Shown here: piece after piece, positions 52,337-61,348 of the stretch
Layout of the letters: each line of letters starts with the position of its first letter
Numbering within the stretch: the first letter of the stretch is position 1
From: Denitrobaculum sp965225735
GTDB lineage: Bacteria > Pseudomonadota > Alphaproteobacteria > Kiloniellales > Kiloniellaceae
Assembly: GCA_965225735.1 (NCBI GenBank)
Contig: CBDDBN010000030.1
Coordinates: 372,001 to 436,000, forward strand
Length of the DNA stretch: 64,000 nucleotides
Direction of reading: 5' to 3'
Position numbers and translations under genes: made by a program
The notes under the pieces: model-generated
Told to the model about the DNA's origin: nothing
The model's input: the letters and a program-made list of their open reading frames with translations, nothing else
The model's database searches: none

Positions 52337-54217
52337 ATGGACCAGAGCGAAAGCCCCATCGAGAAGTTCAAACGCGTGACCGCCGCAACCCTGCGGGCGA
52401 TCTCCGAGCGTGAGGACGTCACGGCAACCTTCACCCCAAGCGGCCAAGGCATCTCGGGGACCGAGGTCCGGCTGCCCATGCCGGCGCGGGACATGCCGGC
52501 CGCCGATGTGGCGCAGGTCCGGGGGCAGGCGGATTCCGTCGCCCTGCGTCTGAAGTACCACAATGAGTCGCTGCATCGGGGCCAACGGCCGCAGTCGGAT
52601 ACGGCCCGAGAGGTGTTCGATGCGGTCGAGCAGGCCCGCTGCGAAGCGCTCGGTATGAAACGCATGACCGGCGTTGCCGCCAACCTCGACGCGACCCTGG
52701 TGGAACAGTGTCACAGCCGGGGACTGACACGGGCCGCAAGGCACGAGGACGTGCCGCTGTCCGAAGTTATGCGCGTCCTGACCCGCGAAGCCATCACCGG
52801 CATGCCGCCGCCCCCTGCGACCCGGAAACTGGTCGACCTTTGGCGGCCGAACCTGGACGCCAACGTGCTGCGCGATCTGGCGGAACTGGGGTCGGCGGCG
52901 GAAGATCAGGAGTCTTTCGCCCGCGTTGTCAAACAGATGCTGAAGCATCTCGACCTGGACGTGACCAGCGAAAACGATTTGGGCGATCAGGAAGACCAGG
53001 ACCAGGATGGCGACGGCGCCGAAGACGCGCCTTCGGATTCGCGCGGCGACGGCGAGCAGCAGGACGCCTCTGAAGAACAGCAGAGCATGGAGAGCCAGCA
53101 GGGCGAAGCCATCGAAGACGAATCCGGCGAAGGCCAGGAGGCGGATGCCGAGGGCGAAATGATGGCCGATGCCGGCGAGGAACAGCCCGGCCAGCCGACC
53201 CAGATGCCCCAGCACCAGGACCGCCGGAATTATCTGGATCAGGCCGCCTACCATCCCTACACATCGGTCTTCGATGAGACCATCGACGCAGCAGAGCTTT
53301 GCGATGCCGACGAGCTGACCCGCCTGCGCCAGATGCTGGATCAGCAGCTCGCCCACCTGCAGGGCGTGATTGCCAAGCTGGCCAACCGGCTGCAGCGCCG
53401 CCTGCTGGCTCAGCAGACCCGTAACTGGGACTTCAATCTCGAGGAAGGTATTCTGGACACCGCGCGTCTCACCCGCGTGGTCGTCAGCCCCACTCATTCG
53501 CTGAGCTACAAGCAAGAGCAGGACATGGAGTTCCGCGACACGGTCGTGACTCTGCTGATCGACAATTCCGGCTCCATGCGCGGCCGGCCGATCACGGTGG
53601 CGGCCATGAGCGCGGACATCCTGGCACGCACGCTGGAACGCTGCGGCGTGAAGGTCGAGATCCTGGGCTTTACCACCCGCATGTGGAAGGGCGGACAGGC
53701 GCGCGAGCGCTGGATCGCCGACGGCAAGCCGCCCAACCCGGGCCGCCTGAACGATATCCGCCACATCGTTTACAAGTCCGCTGACGCCCCCTGGCGCCGG
53801 GCACGCAAGAACCTGGGCCTGATGCTGCGCGAGGGCATCTTGAAAGAGAACATCGACGGCGAGGCCCTGCTCTGGGCGCACAACCGCCTGGTCACCCGGC
53901 CGGAACAGCGGCGGGTCCTGATGGTGATCTCCGACGGTGCGCCGGTCGACGATTCGACCCTCTCGGTCAATCCGGGCAACTACCTGGAAAAGCACCTGCG
54001 CGAGGTCATTACCTATATCGAGAACCGCTCGCCCGTCGAACTCTTGGCCATCGGCATCGGTCATGACGTGACCCGCTATTACCGCCGCGCCGTGACCATC
54101 GTGGACGCGGAACAGCTCGGCGGGACGGTGATGGAAAAACTCGCCGAACTCTTCGACGAAGGCGGCCCCAACGCCACGACCCATCATCACCGCCGCAGAG
54201 GCGCAACGCGTCATTGA
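52337..54217 (+). CDS. cobT: Cobaltochelatase subunit CobT
   Basis: 626 residues: an N-terminal domain, a very acidic linker (about 210-300, Asp/Glu/Gln-rich) and a C-terminal von Willebrand A domain with the MIDAS sequence 'LLIDNSGSMRGRPI'. With CobS it forms the chaperone-like ring that drives CobN. Length and layout are normal for the family. Confidence 0.94.
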   Translation: MDQSESPIEKFKRVTAATLRAISEREDVTATFTPSGQGISGTEVRLPMPARDMPAADVAQVRGQADSVALRLKYHNESLHRGQRPQSDTAREVFDAVEQARCEALGMKRMTGVAANLDATLVEQCHSRGLTRAARHEDVPLSEVMRVLTREAITGMPPPPATRKLVDLWRPNLDANVLRDLAELGSAAEDQESFARVVKQMLKHLDLDVTSENDLGDQEDQDQDGDGAEDAPSDSRGDGEQQDASEEQQSMESQQGEAIEDESGEGQEADAEGEMMADAGEEQPGQPTQMPQHQDRRNYLDQAAYHPYTSVFDETIDAAELCDADELTRLRQMLDQQLAHLQGVIAKLANRLQRRLLAQQTRNWDFNLEEGILDTARLTRVVVSPTHSLSYKQEQDMEFRDTVVTLLIDNSGSMRGRPITVAAMSADILARTLERCGVKVEILGFTTRMWKGGQARERWIADGKPPNPGRLNDIRHIVYKSADAPWRRARKNLGLMLREGILKENIDGEALLWAHNRLVTRPEQRRVLMVISDGAPVDDSTLSVNPGNYLEKHLREVITYIENRSPVELLAIGIGHDVTRYYRRAVTIVDAEQLGGTVMEKLAELFDEGGPNATTHHHRRRGATRH

Positions 54218-54219
54218 AG

Positions 54220-54346
54220 TCTTTTAGCTGAGAACTGCACCGGCCCTCTCCCCCACCCCGACCACCCGCAGGATAATGACATTGGGTGGTCGGGGTGGGG
54301 GAGAAGGCCGGTCCCGGTTCGGCGTCAGCCGAACCTAGTCAAACAA
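54220..54346. repeat. Palindromic dispersed element, copy 2 (reverse orientation)
   Basis: 27-bp arms (54241-54267 with 54284-54310, one mismatch) flank a 16-nt loop that is close to the reverse complement of the loop at 30589-30604. The right flank to CCTAGTCAAACAA matches the reversed left flank of copy 1. The left boundary is degenerate and approximate. Lies between convergent cobT and the agmatinase-family gene, where it may also terminate transcription. Confidence 0.72.
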
Positions 54347-54363
54347 GAGCGCCAAACCTCAGA

Positions 54364-55332
54364 TTAGGCCTCTTTCTTTCCGCGCTCATGAAAGATAAAG
54401 CCCAGCACATTCATCAGGAACTGTGCGGCCAGGAAGGCCGTCGTGCCGCTGTGGTCGTAGTCCGGCGCGACCTCGACGAAATCGATACCGACGATATCGC
54501 CACGCTTGGCGAGTCCCTGAAAGAGCTCCAGCACCTCGTAATAGAGGAAGCCGCCGTGACTGGGTGTGCCGGTGCCCGGCGCGATGGAAGGGTCGAAGCC
54601 GTCCACATCGACGGTCGCGTAGTAGCGCACGCCCTCCGGGATCCGCGCGAGCACGCCTTCGGTGCCCAGCCGGCGCACGTCACGAACCGATAGGATATCC
54701 GAGCCGGCCTTGCGCGCGGCTTCATAATCCTGCCGATTGGAAGAGGAGACATTACGGATTCCCATCTGGGTGAAGCCGGTTACGTGCTGCATTTCGGAGG
54801 CGCGGCGCAAGGGGTTGCCGTGGCCGTAGCGCACGCCGTGACGCTCGTCGACGAAATCGAGATGCGCGTCGATATGGATGATGTGGACCGGTGGCTGATC
54901 GTCGAAGGCCCGGATGCAGGGGATATGCACGGAGTGATCGCCGCCCAGCACCACCGGCAACGCGCCAGCCTTCAGGATTGCCCGCACGCCGGCTTCGATG
55001 TTGTCGTGGCTCTTGATCGTGTCGGTGTGGATGATATCGGCATCGCCGACATCGACGATCTTCACCTGGTCAACCGGCAGATAGGTAACGTCGTCCTCGA
55101 AGTCGTAGGCGCCGCCATGCCCGAAGGAAAAGAGCGTCGAGGCCTCCCGGATCGAACGCGGCCCGAAACGCGCGCCGGCCCGGTACTGGGTGCCCATGTC
55201 GAAGGGTGCGCCCAGGATCGCCGCGTCTGCTTCGATCTTGTTCCAATCCAGGCAGACCGGCTGCTTCCCGAAGGTGCAGTGTCCTACAAAGGGCAGGTTC
55301 AACCGCCCGCTGTCATAGCCGTGTTCTGACAT
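54364..55332 (-). CDS. speB: Agmatinase-family ureohydrolase
   Basis: 322 residues with manganese-binding motifs 'VVLGGDHSVHIP', 'IHIDAHLDFVD' and 'ATVDVDGFDPSIAPGTGTP'. The family splits urea from agmatine, but guanidinobutyrate, guanidinopropionate and other guanidino compounds are alternatives not excluded here. It is followed upstream on the same strand by a 2H phosphoesterase and PuuE, which may indicate nitrogen catabolism. Confidence 0.85.
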   Translation of the reverse strand: MSEHGYDSGRLNLPFVGHCTFGKQPVCLDWNKIEADAAILGAPFDMGTQYRAGARFGPRSIREASTLFSFGHGGAYDFEDDVTYLPVDQVKIVDVGDADIIHTDTIKSHDNIEAGVRAILKAGALPVVLGGDHSVHIPCIRAFDDQPPVHIIHIDAHLDFVDERHGVRYGHGNPLRRASEMQHVTGFTQMGIRNVSSSNRQDYEAARKAGSDILSVRDVRRLGTEGVLARIPEGVRYYATVDVDGFDPSIAPGTGTPSHGGFLYYEVLELFQGLAKRGDIVGIDFVEVAPDYDHSGTTAFLAAQFLMNVLGFIFHERGKKEA

Positions 55333-55363
55333 TCTTCTCTATCTCCCCGACACTGTCGTCACG

Positions 55364-55897
55364 CTACCCCAAGGGAACCGCGTAGTCGACACGCCAGTCC
55401 GCGATCTCGATACCCTTACCGGAATAGACATAACTCAGGCGGTCGAAGCGCATCGAGCGGCCCTGCGCCTCGTCCTGCAGACGGGCGCGCAGACCTTCTT
55501 TCGCCTCCGGCATCAGGTCGCCGTAGATCAGCGAGACGTGGGGCATGTAGCCCGTGTTCGGGTAGATCGAGCCCAGACCTTCGGCCTCGCGGTTGAGAGC
55601 ATCCAGTGTGGGATGCGCCGACAGCTTTAGAAAGAACGCCCGGAAGATCTCCGGTAAGAAGGCGATCTCGGCGACGGGCACATCGAAAGCCGGATGGGCC
55701 TTCGCGAGCGCTGCGATCTCGGCCTCCCGAGTCTCATTTAGGCCCGAAAGGCCGCCAAGGATCGTGACATGGGGATCGAAAGGTTCTGTTCCCAGTTCGG
55801 ACGCGTAGCCCTCGATCAAACGCCGCGCCCAAGCCTCGTCTTCCGCGCAGAGCGAGAGCCAGAGTGTATAGGTTCCGTCATTCGTCCCCGCGTCCAA
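55364..55897 (-). CDS. 2H phosphoesterase (cyclic phosphodiesterase / 2'-5' RNA ligase-like)
   Basis: 177 residues with two Hx(T/S) motifs, 'PHVTILGG' and 'PHVSLIYG', defining the 2H superfamily active site. The pattern 'LWLSLCAEDEAWARRLIEGYASELGTEPFDPH' resembles cyclic phosphodiesterases acting on ADP-ribose cyclic phosphate or nucleoside 2',3'-cyclic phosphates; the substrate is unknown. The start is TTG at 55897. About 30 bp from the ureohydrolase gene. Confidence 0.8.
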   Translation of the reverse strand: MDAGTNDGTYTLWLSLCAEDEAWARRLIEGYASELGTEPFDPHVTILGGLSGLNETREAEIAALAKAHPAFDVPVAEIAFLPEIFRAFFLKLSAHPTLDALNREAEGLGSIYPNTGYMPHVSLIYGDLMPEAKEGLRARLQDEAQGRSMRFDRLSYVYSGKGIEIADWRVDYAVPLG

Positions 55898-55996
55898 CGC
55901 CTAAATCTCCCATACCAAAGCGGCCGGTTCACCCGGCTGTCTGCGAAACGCAAGCGTCTCTCTAGCACCGAAGCTCTTTTTTGTGAAACCGCTTTG

Positions 55997-56905
55997 TCAG
56001 GGAGCAGGATGGGGAAAGTGTTCCCGCCAGTGCCGGGCAATGTCGACACGCCGCGCCACCCAGGCGTCATCGTGCTGATGCACATAATCCAGGAAGCGCG
56101 CCAATGCAGCGGCCCGGCCCGGCCGACCGATCAGGCGGCAGTGCAAACCGACCGACATCATCTTAGCGTGCCCGGCCTCTCCCTCCGCATAGAGGGCATC
56201 GAAGGAGTCGCGTAGATAGGCGAAGAACTGATCGCCGGTGTTGAAGCCCTGGGTCGTGGCGAAGCGCATGTCGTTGGCATCGAGCGTATAAGGCACGATC
56301 AAAAGGCCGTCGTCACGCCAATAGGGCAAATCATCCGCGTAGGAGTCCGCGGCGTAGAGGAAACCGCCCTCCTCGGCCACCAGATCCAAGGTGTGGAGCG
56401 AGGAACGGCCCGTGTACCAGCCCAGCGGACGGCTGCCGGTCAGGCTCTTATGAATCCGCATGGCCTCGCGCATATGGGCCCGTTCGTCCTCACGCGTGAA
56501 GTCCTTGTAGTCGATCCACTTCAGGCCGTGACAGGCGATCTCCCACTCGGCCTCCTGCATCGCAAGAACGGCTTCCGGATTGCGCTCCAGCGCCGTAGCA
56601 ACGGCATAGACCGTGACGGGCAGTTCGCGTGCGGTAAAAAGCCGCCACAAGCGCCAGAAGCCGGCCCGCGACCCGTATTCGTAGACCGACTCCATGTTCC
56701 GGTTACGCTGGCCAGGCCAAGGCTGGGCACCAATGCTCTCGGAGAGGAAGGCCTCGGAAGCCGAATCGCCGTGCAGAACGTTGTTCTCGCCGCCCTCTTC
56801 ATAATTGATGACGAACTGAACCGCGATCCTGGCCCCGCCGGGCCATTTGGGATCGGGAGCATTCCGGCCATAGCCGGTCATATCGCGGGGGTAGTTTTCG
56901 GTCAT
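55997..56905 (-). CDS. puuE: Allantoinase PuuE (polysaccharide deacetylase fold)
   Basis: 302 residues matching the metal-poor NodB-fold allantoinase: 'YPRDMTGYGRNAPDPKWPGGARIAVQFVINYEEGGEN', 'SRAGFWRLWRLF', 'EIACHGLKWIDYKD' and 'GWYTGRSSLHT'. It opens allantoin to allantoate in purine breakdown. Neither urate oxidase nor allantoate amidohydrolase is in the window. Confidence 0.9.
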   Translation of the reverse strand: MTENYPRDMTGYGRNAPDPKWPGGARIAVQFVINYEEGGENNVLHGDSASEAFLSESIGAQPWPGQRNRNMESVYEYGSRAGFWRLWRLFTARELPVTVYAVATALERNPEAVLAMQEAEWEIACHGLKWIDYKDFTREDERAHMREAMRIHKSLTGSRPLGWYTGRSSLHTLDLVAEEGGFLYAADSYADDLPYWRDDGLLIVPYTLDANDMRFATTQGFNTGDQFFAYLRDSFDALYAEGEAGHAKMMSVGLHCRLIGRPGRAAALARFLDYVHQHDDAWVARRVDIARHWREHFPHPAP

Positions 56906-56967
56906 GATAGGCGAAGATAGACGTAAATTTTAATCACCTTCAAGCTCATCACAGCGACAGCAAGGAC

Positions 56968-57615
56968 CTATCGCCAGAGTATCGCAAATGTCCGCGTCGT
57001 GAAGAGGCCAAGCAGCCATAGCGAAAACCAAACCAGCGTTCTCACGACGTGAAAGTACAGGCAACCTGCGCTGATGCTTGCCAGGAGACACCAGAACCCA
57101 AGACCGAGATCGCTGTCGACGACTTGGATGATCAAAGACTGCGCAAAGCCGAAGCTGGAATGACTCAGCAGCATCGCCGGGAGGTAAGGAATGAAAAAAA
57201 TCGCAACGAGAAACAGGAAGTAACACGAAACGGCTTCGTACTGCGCCGTCATTTCTCTGCGACGCCTCAATAGGGTCAGGGGTCGCGACTTCAGCCGCCA
57301 AATCGAGACCAGATAACTTCCGAACAGCGACACCAAGGTGATAATCAAGATCGCCAGCAGCAGATGCTCGAGCAACTCTGGTTGCCGCAAACTTCCATGC
57401 TGGACAACGCTCTCTGCGAAAGACGACGCATAGGGCGCAAATACTGAAACAGTCTCCATGAAGGGCCCGGACTCTCGTATCCAAACAGCGCCGAGGCCAT
57501 CGCCCGCACCAGCCATAATCAACGCGCCGGAATAGAGCGCTGACACGATGAGAGGGAAACGAATAAGCCGCCAGTTAACGACGTCCGCTGAAACGGCCAG
57601 CCACGACAGACCCAA
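56968..57615 (-). CDS. Hypothetical multi-span membrane protein
   Basis: 215 residues with about four or five hydrophobic spans ('LLLAILIITLVSLFGSYLVSIW', 'AVSCYFLFLVAIFFIPYLPAMLL', 'LGLGFWCLLASISAGCLYF', 'TLVWFSLWLLGLF'). The start is TTG at 57615 with GGAGAG correctly spaced. No family recognised. Placed between puuE and the IclR regulator. Confidence 0.55.
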   Translation of the reverse strand: MGLSWLAVSADVVNWRLIRFPLIVSALYSGALIMAGAGDGLGAVWIRESGPFMETVSVFAPYASSFAESVVQHGSLRQPELLEHLLLAILIITLVSLFGSYLVSIWRLKSRPLTLLRRRREMTAQYEAVSCYFLFLVAIFFIPYLPAMLLSHSSFGFAQSLIIQVVDSDLGLGFWCLLASISAGCLYFHVVRTLVWFSLWLLGLFTTRTFAILWR

Positions 57616-57676
57616 AGTTATCTCTCCATTCGTTTAGAATGTGGTCTCCGCATATCGCGATCTCACGTTTCAACGG

Positions 57677-58486
57677 CTACAGCGAATAGGAAATCGCCCG
57701 GGCGGTTTCGATGGCCAGGGGCACAATCTTTTCGCGGGTTTCCTCCAGGCTCCAGAGCGGCATGTAAACCGGGATCTGGAGCGCGGCGACGGCGCGGCCT
57801 TCGCTATTGAAGACCGGGGCCGCGGTGCTGACCTCGTGCAGGATAATCTGGCTGACACCGATGTCGTAGCCGTTGCTGCGGGCCGCTTCCAGACGCTTTT
57901 GCACGGCCGCCGGGTCGGTCACGGTATGATCCGTGAAGCTGCGATAGTTCGAGGATTCCAGGATCGTCTCGCGCTCCGCCGGAGGTCGATTGGCGAGAAT
58001 GACCACACCGCCAGCGGCGCAGAAGGCTGGCACGCGGCGACCGGGAACCGTCGCCTCGAAACGCGCCTTCTCATGCGGAATACGCAGCGTGTAGACGAGG
58101 TCGCTGCCGGAGAGTTCGCAGAGATTGACGGTGGTGTCGAACTTCTTGCTGGCCTCGATCATGCGCGGCATGGCGATCTCGGCGATGCGGTTGCTCAGGA
58201 CGTAGCTGTAGTAAAAATCCGCCAAACCGATAGCCGGGCTGTAACGCCGGGTGCGCGGGTTTTTCGCCAGGTAACCGAGCTCGACCAGAGTATTGGTGAA
58301 GCGCTGCGCGGCGCTCTTGTCGAGTTTCGCCAGCTTGGCGATTTCCGTCAGGCTCAAGTCCCGCAGCCCCAGGTCCCGCTGCGCGATCCGAAACACGCCC
58401 AGCACACGAAAGCCCTTCTCCAAGGAAGAGACGAAGAGCGTGTCGGAGCGCGGAGACTCGTCTTTGCCAGGGTGCTTGCCAGTCAT
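57677..58486 (-). CDS. IclR family transcriptional regulator
   Basis: About 269 residues: N-terminal winged helix ('FVSSLEKGFRVLGVF', 'LSLTEIAKLAKLDKSAAQRFTNTLVELGYL') and C-terminal effector domain ('FDTTVNLCELSGSDLVY', 'GRRVPAFCAAGGVV'). The ATG at 58486 is chosen where homology begins; the frame extends to 58630. Divergent from the ABC transporter genes, which it probably controls in response to the imported substrate or a product. Confidence 0.9.
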   Translation of the reverse strand: MTGKHPGKDESPRSDTLFVSSLEKGFRVLGVFRIAQRDLGLRDLSLTEIAKLAKLDKSAAQRFTNTLVELGYLAKNPRTRRYSPAIGLADFYYSYVLSNRIAEIAMPRMIEASKKFDTTVNLCELSGSDLVYTLRIPHEKARFEATVPGRRVPAFCAAGGVVILANRPPAERETILESSNYRSFTDHTVTDPAAVQKRLEAARSNGYDIGVSQIILHEVSTAAPVFNSEGRAVAALQIPVYMPLWSLEETREKIVPLAIETARAISYSL

Positions 58487-58707
58487 ATCAGTGGAGTGCT
58501 TGACGCCTTTCTGTAGGGCGGATACGCTATCAATTAGTAATACAGAGTATTGAATAATAATACTTCTCGTCGGCTTGGCCAAGAAAATACGAATGAGGCT
58601 GGGGCACTGCCAAGCACTAAGAGAAGCCAAAACACGCCTTTGACCCCAGCGTTTTTGTTCTAGCGGGCGGCCGCGGCATCCCCTTGGGAAACCGTGATCT
58701 CCGCCAT

Positions 58708-58736
58708 TCTGAGAAACATAGATCTGAGAAACATAG
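58708..58736. repeat. 15-bp tandem duplication before the ABC transporter genes
   Basis: TCTGAGAAACATAG occurs at 58708-58721 and 58723-58736, a 15-bp period, 20 bp before the binding-protein start. It could alter spacing in the leader or operator. Confidence 0.7.
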
Positions 58737-58755
58737 AACAGGGAGTATTGGGTCC

Positions 58756-60306
58756 GTGAAAATCAAAGCAAACTGGCTGGCGACAGCCGCTGTTTCGGTG
58801 GGTCTCGCCAGCAGCCTGGCCTGGAGTACCGCCGTCCAGGCCGGCAAAGCCGACGATACCCTCAACTGGTCGACAACCCGCGAAATCGCGGTGGTCGATC
58901 CCTACTACAACAACACCCGTGAGCTGGTGATCATGGGGCACATGGGCTGGGACGGCCTGGTGCTGCGCGATCTGGATACGGGCGAGTACCAGCCGCTGCT
59001 GGCGACGAGCTGGAAATGGGTCGACGACACCACCATGGAGTTCGAGCTGCGCGACGACGTGACCTTCCACGACGGCAGCGCCTTCGATGCCGAAGACGTG
59101 GTCTACACGCTCAATCACGTCTCCAACAAAGACAACGGCGTCCTGACCTACCGCAACGTCAGCTGGATCAAGAACGCCGAGAAACTCGGCGACCACAAGG
59201 TCCGGATCAATCTGAACAAACCTTTCCCGCCGGCGCTGGCCTATCTTTCCAACGCCGCCTTCATCCTGCCCTCCGGGCACTACGACACTGCGCCCAAGAA
59301 AGCCGACGGCAATCCGGACTTCGGCGCCGTGGCCCCGGTCGGAACCGGCCCCTACAAGGTGGCCGACGTCAAGGCGGGTGAATACGTTCTGATGGAGAAG
59401 AACGACAACTATTTCTCCGGCAGCTCCAAAGGCACGCCGCAGATCGGCAAGATGCGTTTCCGCACCATCAACGAGCGCAATACGCAGATCGCCGAGCTGA
59501 TGACCGGCGCCCTGGACTGGATCTGGGACGTGCCGAAGGATCAGGCCGAGCGTATGGACGGCGCGCCCAACATCACCATCGAAAACGCCAAGACCTTCCG
59601 CGTGTCCTACATGGCCTTTGATGTGGACGGCGATTCGGGCACCGACGCCTTCACCAAGAAAAAGGTGCGGCAGGCCTTCTCCCACGCCATCAACCGCGAA
59701 TCCATCGCCAAGAACCTGGTCGGGCCGGCTTCGGAAGTAATCCATTCCGCCTGTCATCCGGACCAGTTCGGCTGCACCCAGGATGTCACCAAGTACGACT
59801 ACGACCCGGCCAAAGCGAAGGCATTGCTGGCAGAGGCCGGCTATCCGGACGGCTTCGAGTTCGACATCTACGCCTATCGGGAGCGCGAGTTCACCGAGGC
59901 AGTGATCGGCGATCTGGCGAAGGTCGGCGTGAAAGCCAAACTGCATTTCATGCAGTACCGGGCGCTGCGCGACATCGTGCGCAAGGGCGAGACCCCGATC
60001 AATCATATGACCTGGGGCTCCTATTCGATTCCCGATGTCTCGGCTATCGTCAGCAACTTCTTCACTCACGGTCCGGACGATCCCGCAAAGGACGACAAGA
60101 CCAAGGAGCTGCTCGAAGTCGCGGACAATGCGGTCGAATCGGAAACCCGCGAGGTGTACTACAAACAGGCCTTCGAGCGCATCGCCAGCGAAGCCTACTG
60201 GCTGCCGATGTTCACCTACGCGAAGTACTACGCCTTCTCGAAAGACCTGAACTTCAGCGCCACGTCGGACGAGATCCCGCGGTTCTATACCTCCTCGTGG
60301 AACTGA
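58756..60306 (+). CDS. ABC transporter substrate-binding protein, peptide/nickel family 5
   Basis: 516 residues. A signal peptide ('NWLATAAVSVGLASSLAWSTAVQA') is followed by the SBP family 5 pattern: 'VVDPYYNNTRELVIMGHMGWDGLVLRDLDTGEYQPLLATSW', 'FHDGSAFDAEDVVYTL', 'GTGPYKV' and 'VRQAFSHAINRESI'. Start is GTG at 58756, as the signal peptide begins there; upstream sequence in frame is not signal-like. Family members bind di/oligopeptides, nickel chelates, opines or other small molecules; the ligand is unknown. Confidence 0.92.
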   Translation: MKIKANWLATAAVSVGLASSLAWSTAVQAGKADDTLNWSTTREIAVVDPYYNNTRELVIMGHMGWDGLVLRDLDTGEYQPLLATSWKWVDDTTMEFELRDDVTFHDGSAFDAEDVVYTLNHVSNKDNGVLTYRNVSWIKNAEKLGDHKVRINLNKPFPPALAYLSNAAFILPSGHYDTAPKKADGNPDFGAVAPVGTGPYKVADVKAGEYVLMEKNDNYFSGSSKGTPQIGKMRFRTINERNTQIAELMTGALDWIWDVPKDQAERMDGAPNITIENAKTFRVSYMAFDVDGDSGTDAFTKKKVRQAFSHAINRESIAKNLVGPASEVIHSACHPDQFGCTQDVTKYDYDPAKAKALLAEAGYPDGFEFDIYAYREREFTEAVIGDLAKVGVKAKLHFMQYRALRDIVRKGETPINHMTWGSYSIPDVSAIVSNFFTHGPDDPAKDDKTKELLEVADNAVESETREVYYKQAFERIASEAYWLPMFTYAKYYAFSKDLNFSATSDEIPRFYTSSWN

Positions 60307-60429
60307 TCTGAAGTCCTCCCGCAGGGCCCGGCCGCTTGTGTCAATGCGCAACGGTCGGGTCCAGCGGCAGTCTCTTTCGAAACCGCTTGGCAGGAACCTG
60401 CAGCGGGCGGGATAAGTTACAGGGAAGTC

Positions 60430-61347
60430 ATGCTTCAATTCGCGTTCAAGCGGTTGGGGATTGCGGTTCTCGTCGCGCTGACCGTATCGGTCCTCACCTT
60501 TTCAATGGTCTATCTGTCCGGCGATCCGGCGGTCGCGCTCGCCGGCGAAGGTGCCAACCAGGAAGACATCGAGAACGTTCGTCGGGTTTACGGTTTCGAC
60601 CGTCCCATCGTTGTCCAATACGGTGACTGGCTGGTCCGGGCGCTGCAAGGCGATCTGGGCCATTCCAATTACCTCAAGTCGGACGTGGCTTCGGTTATCT
60701 TCGAACGCCTGCCGACCACAATGCTGCTGGGCGCCTGCGCGCTCGCCTTCGCGCTGATCCTCTCGATCCCGCTGGGGGTGATCGCCGCGATCCGCCCGAA
60801 CTCCATGGTCGACCGCGTCGCCTTGACCGTGGCGGTCATCGGCCAAGCCATGCCGAGCTTCTGGTTCGCGCTGACGCTGATTCTCTGGTTCGGGATCAAC
60901 TGGCGAATGCTGCCCATCACGGGAACGGCGAGCTGGCTGAATTTCATCATGCCCTCGGTGGCGCTGGGGTACTACGTGACCCCCGCCGTTATGCGCCTGA
61001 CCCGTGCCGGCATGCTGGAGGTGCTGTCTTCCGACTACATCCGCACGGCGCGCGCCAAAGGTCTGCGGCCCATGACCGTGCTGTTCAAGCATGCCCTGCG
61101 CAACGCCATCATTCCCGTGGTCTCGCTCTCGGCGGTGCAATTCGGTTTCATGCTGGGCGGTTCGATCGTCATCGAGACGATCTTCGCCATCAACGGCCTT
61201 GGCTTCCTGGCCTGGGAATCGATCCAGCGCGCGGACGTGCCGATGATGCAGGCCATCGTCCTGGTGCTCAGCATCTTCTACATCCTGCTGACCTTCCTGG
61301 CCGATCTCCTGAACGGCTTCCTCGACCCGCGGATCAGGGTGGCGTGA
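60430..61347 (+). CDS. ABC transporter permease (DppB-type)
   Basis: 305 residues, six membrane helices, with 'MLQFAFKRLGIAVLVALTVSVLTFSMVYLSGDPA' and the ATPase-coupling EAA-like loop 'YIRTARAKGLRPMTVLFKHALRNAIIPV'. RBS AGGGAAG. First permease half of the five-gene transporter. Confidence 0.94.
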   Translation: MLQFAFKRLGIAVLVALTVSVLTFSMVYLSGDPAVALAGEGANQEDIENVRRVYGFDRPIVVQYGDWLVRALQGDLGHSNYLKSDVASVIFERLPTTMLLGACALAFALILSIPLGVIAAIRPNSMVDRVALTVAVIGQAMPSFWFALTLILWFGINWRMLPITGTASWLNFIMPSVALGYYVTPAVMRLTRAGMLEVLSSDYIRTARAKGLRPMTVLFKHALRNAIIPVVSLSAVQFGFMLGGSIVIETIFAINGLGFLAWESIQRADVPMMQAIVLVLSIFYILLTFLADLLNGFLDPRIRVA

Positions 61348-61348
61348 T

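Noticed and set aside
52250..54214. 654-codon minus-strand frame across cobT
   Set aside because: Antisense shadow of cobT, which carries a clear MIDAS motif and conserved context.
56930..57484. Alternative minus-strand frame of 184 codons overlapping the membrane protein gene
   Set aside because: Not hydrophobic-patterned and without a spaced ribosome binding site, unlike the frame starting at the TTG at 57615.
58660..60438. 592-codon minus-strand frame across the ABC binding-protein gene
   Set aside because: Shadow of the well-supported binding-protein gene; the sense strand has signal peptide and family motifs.
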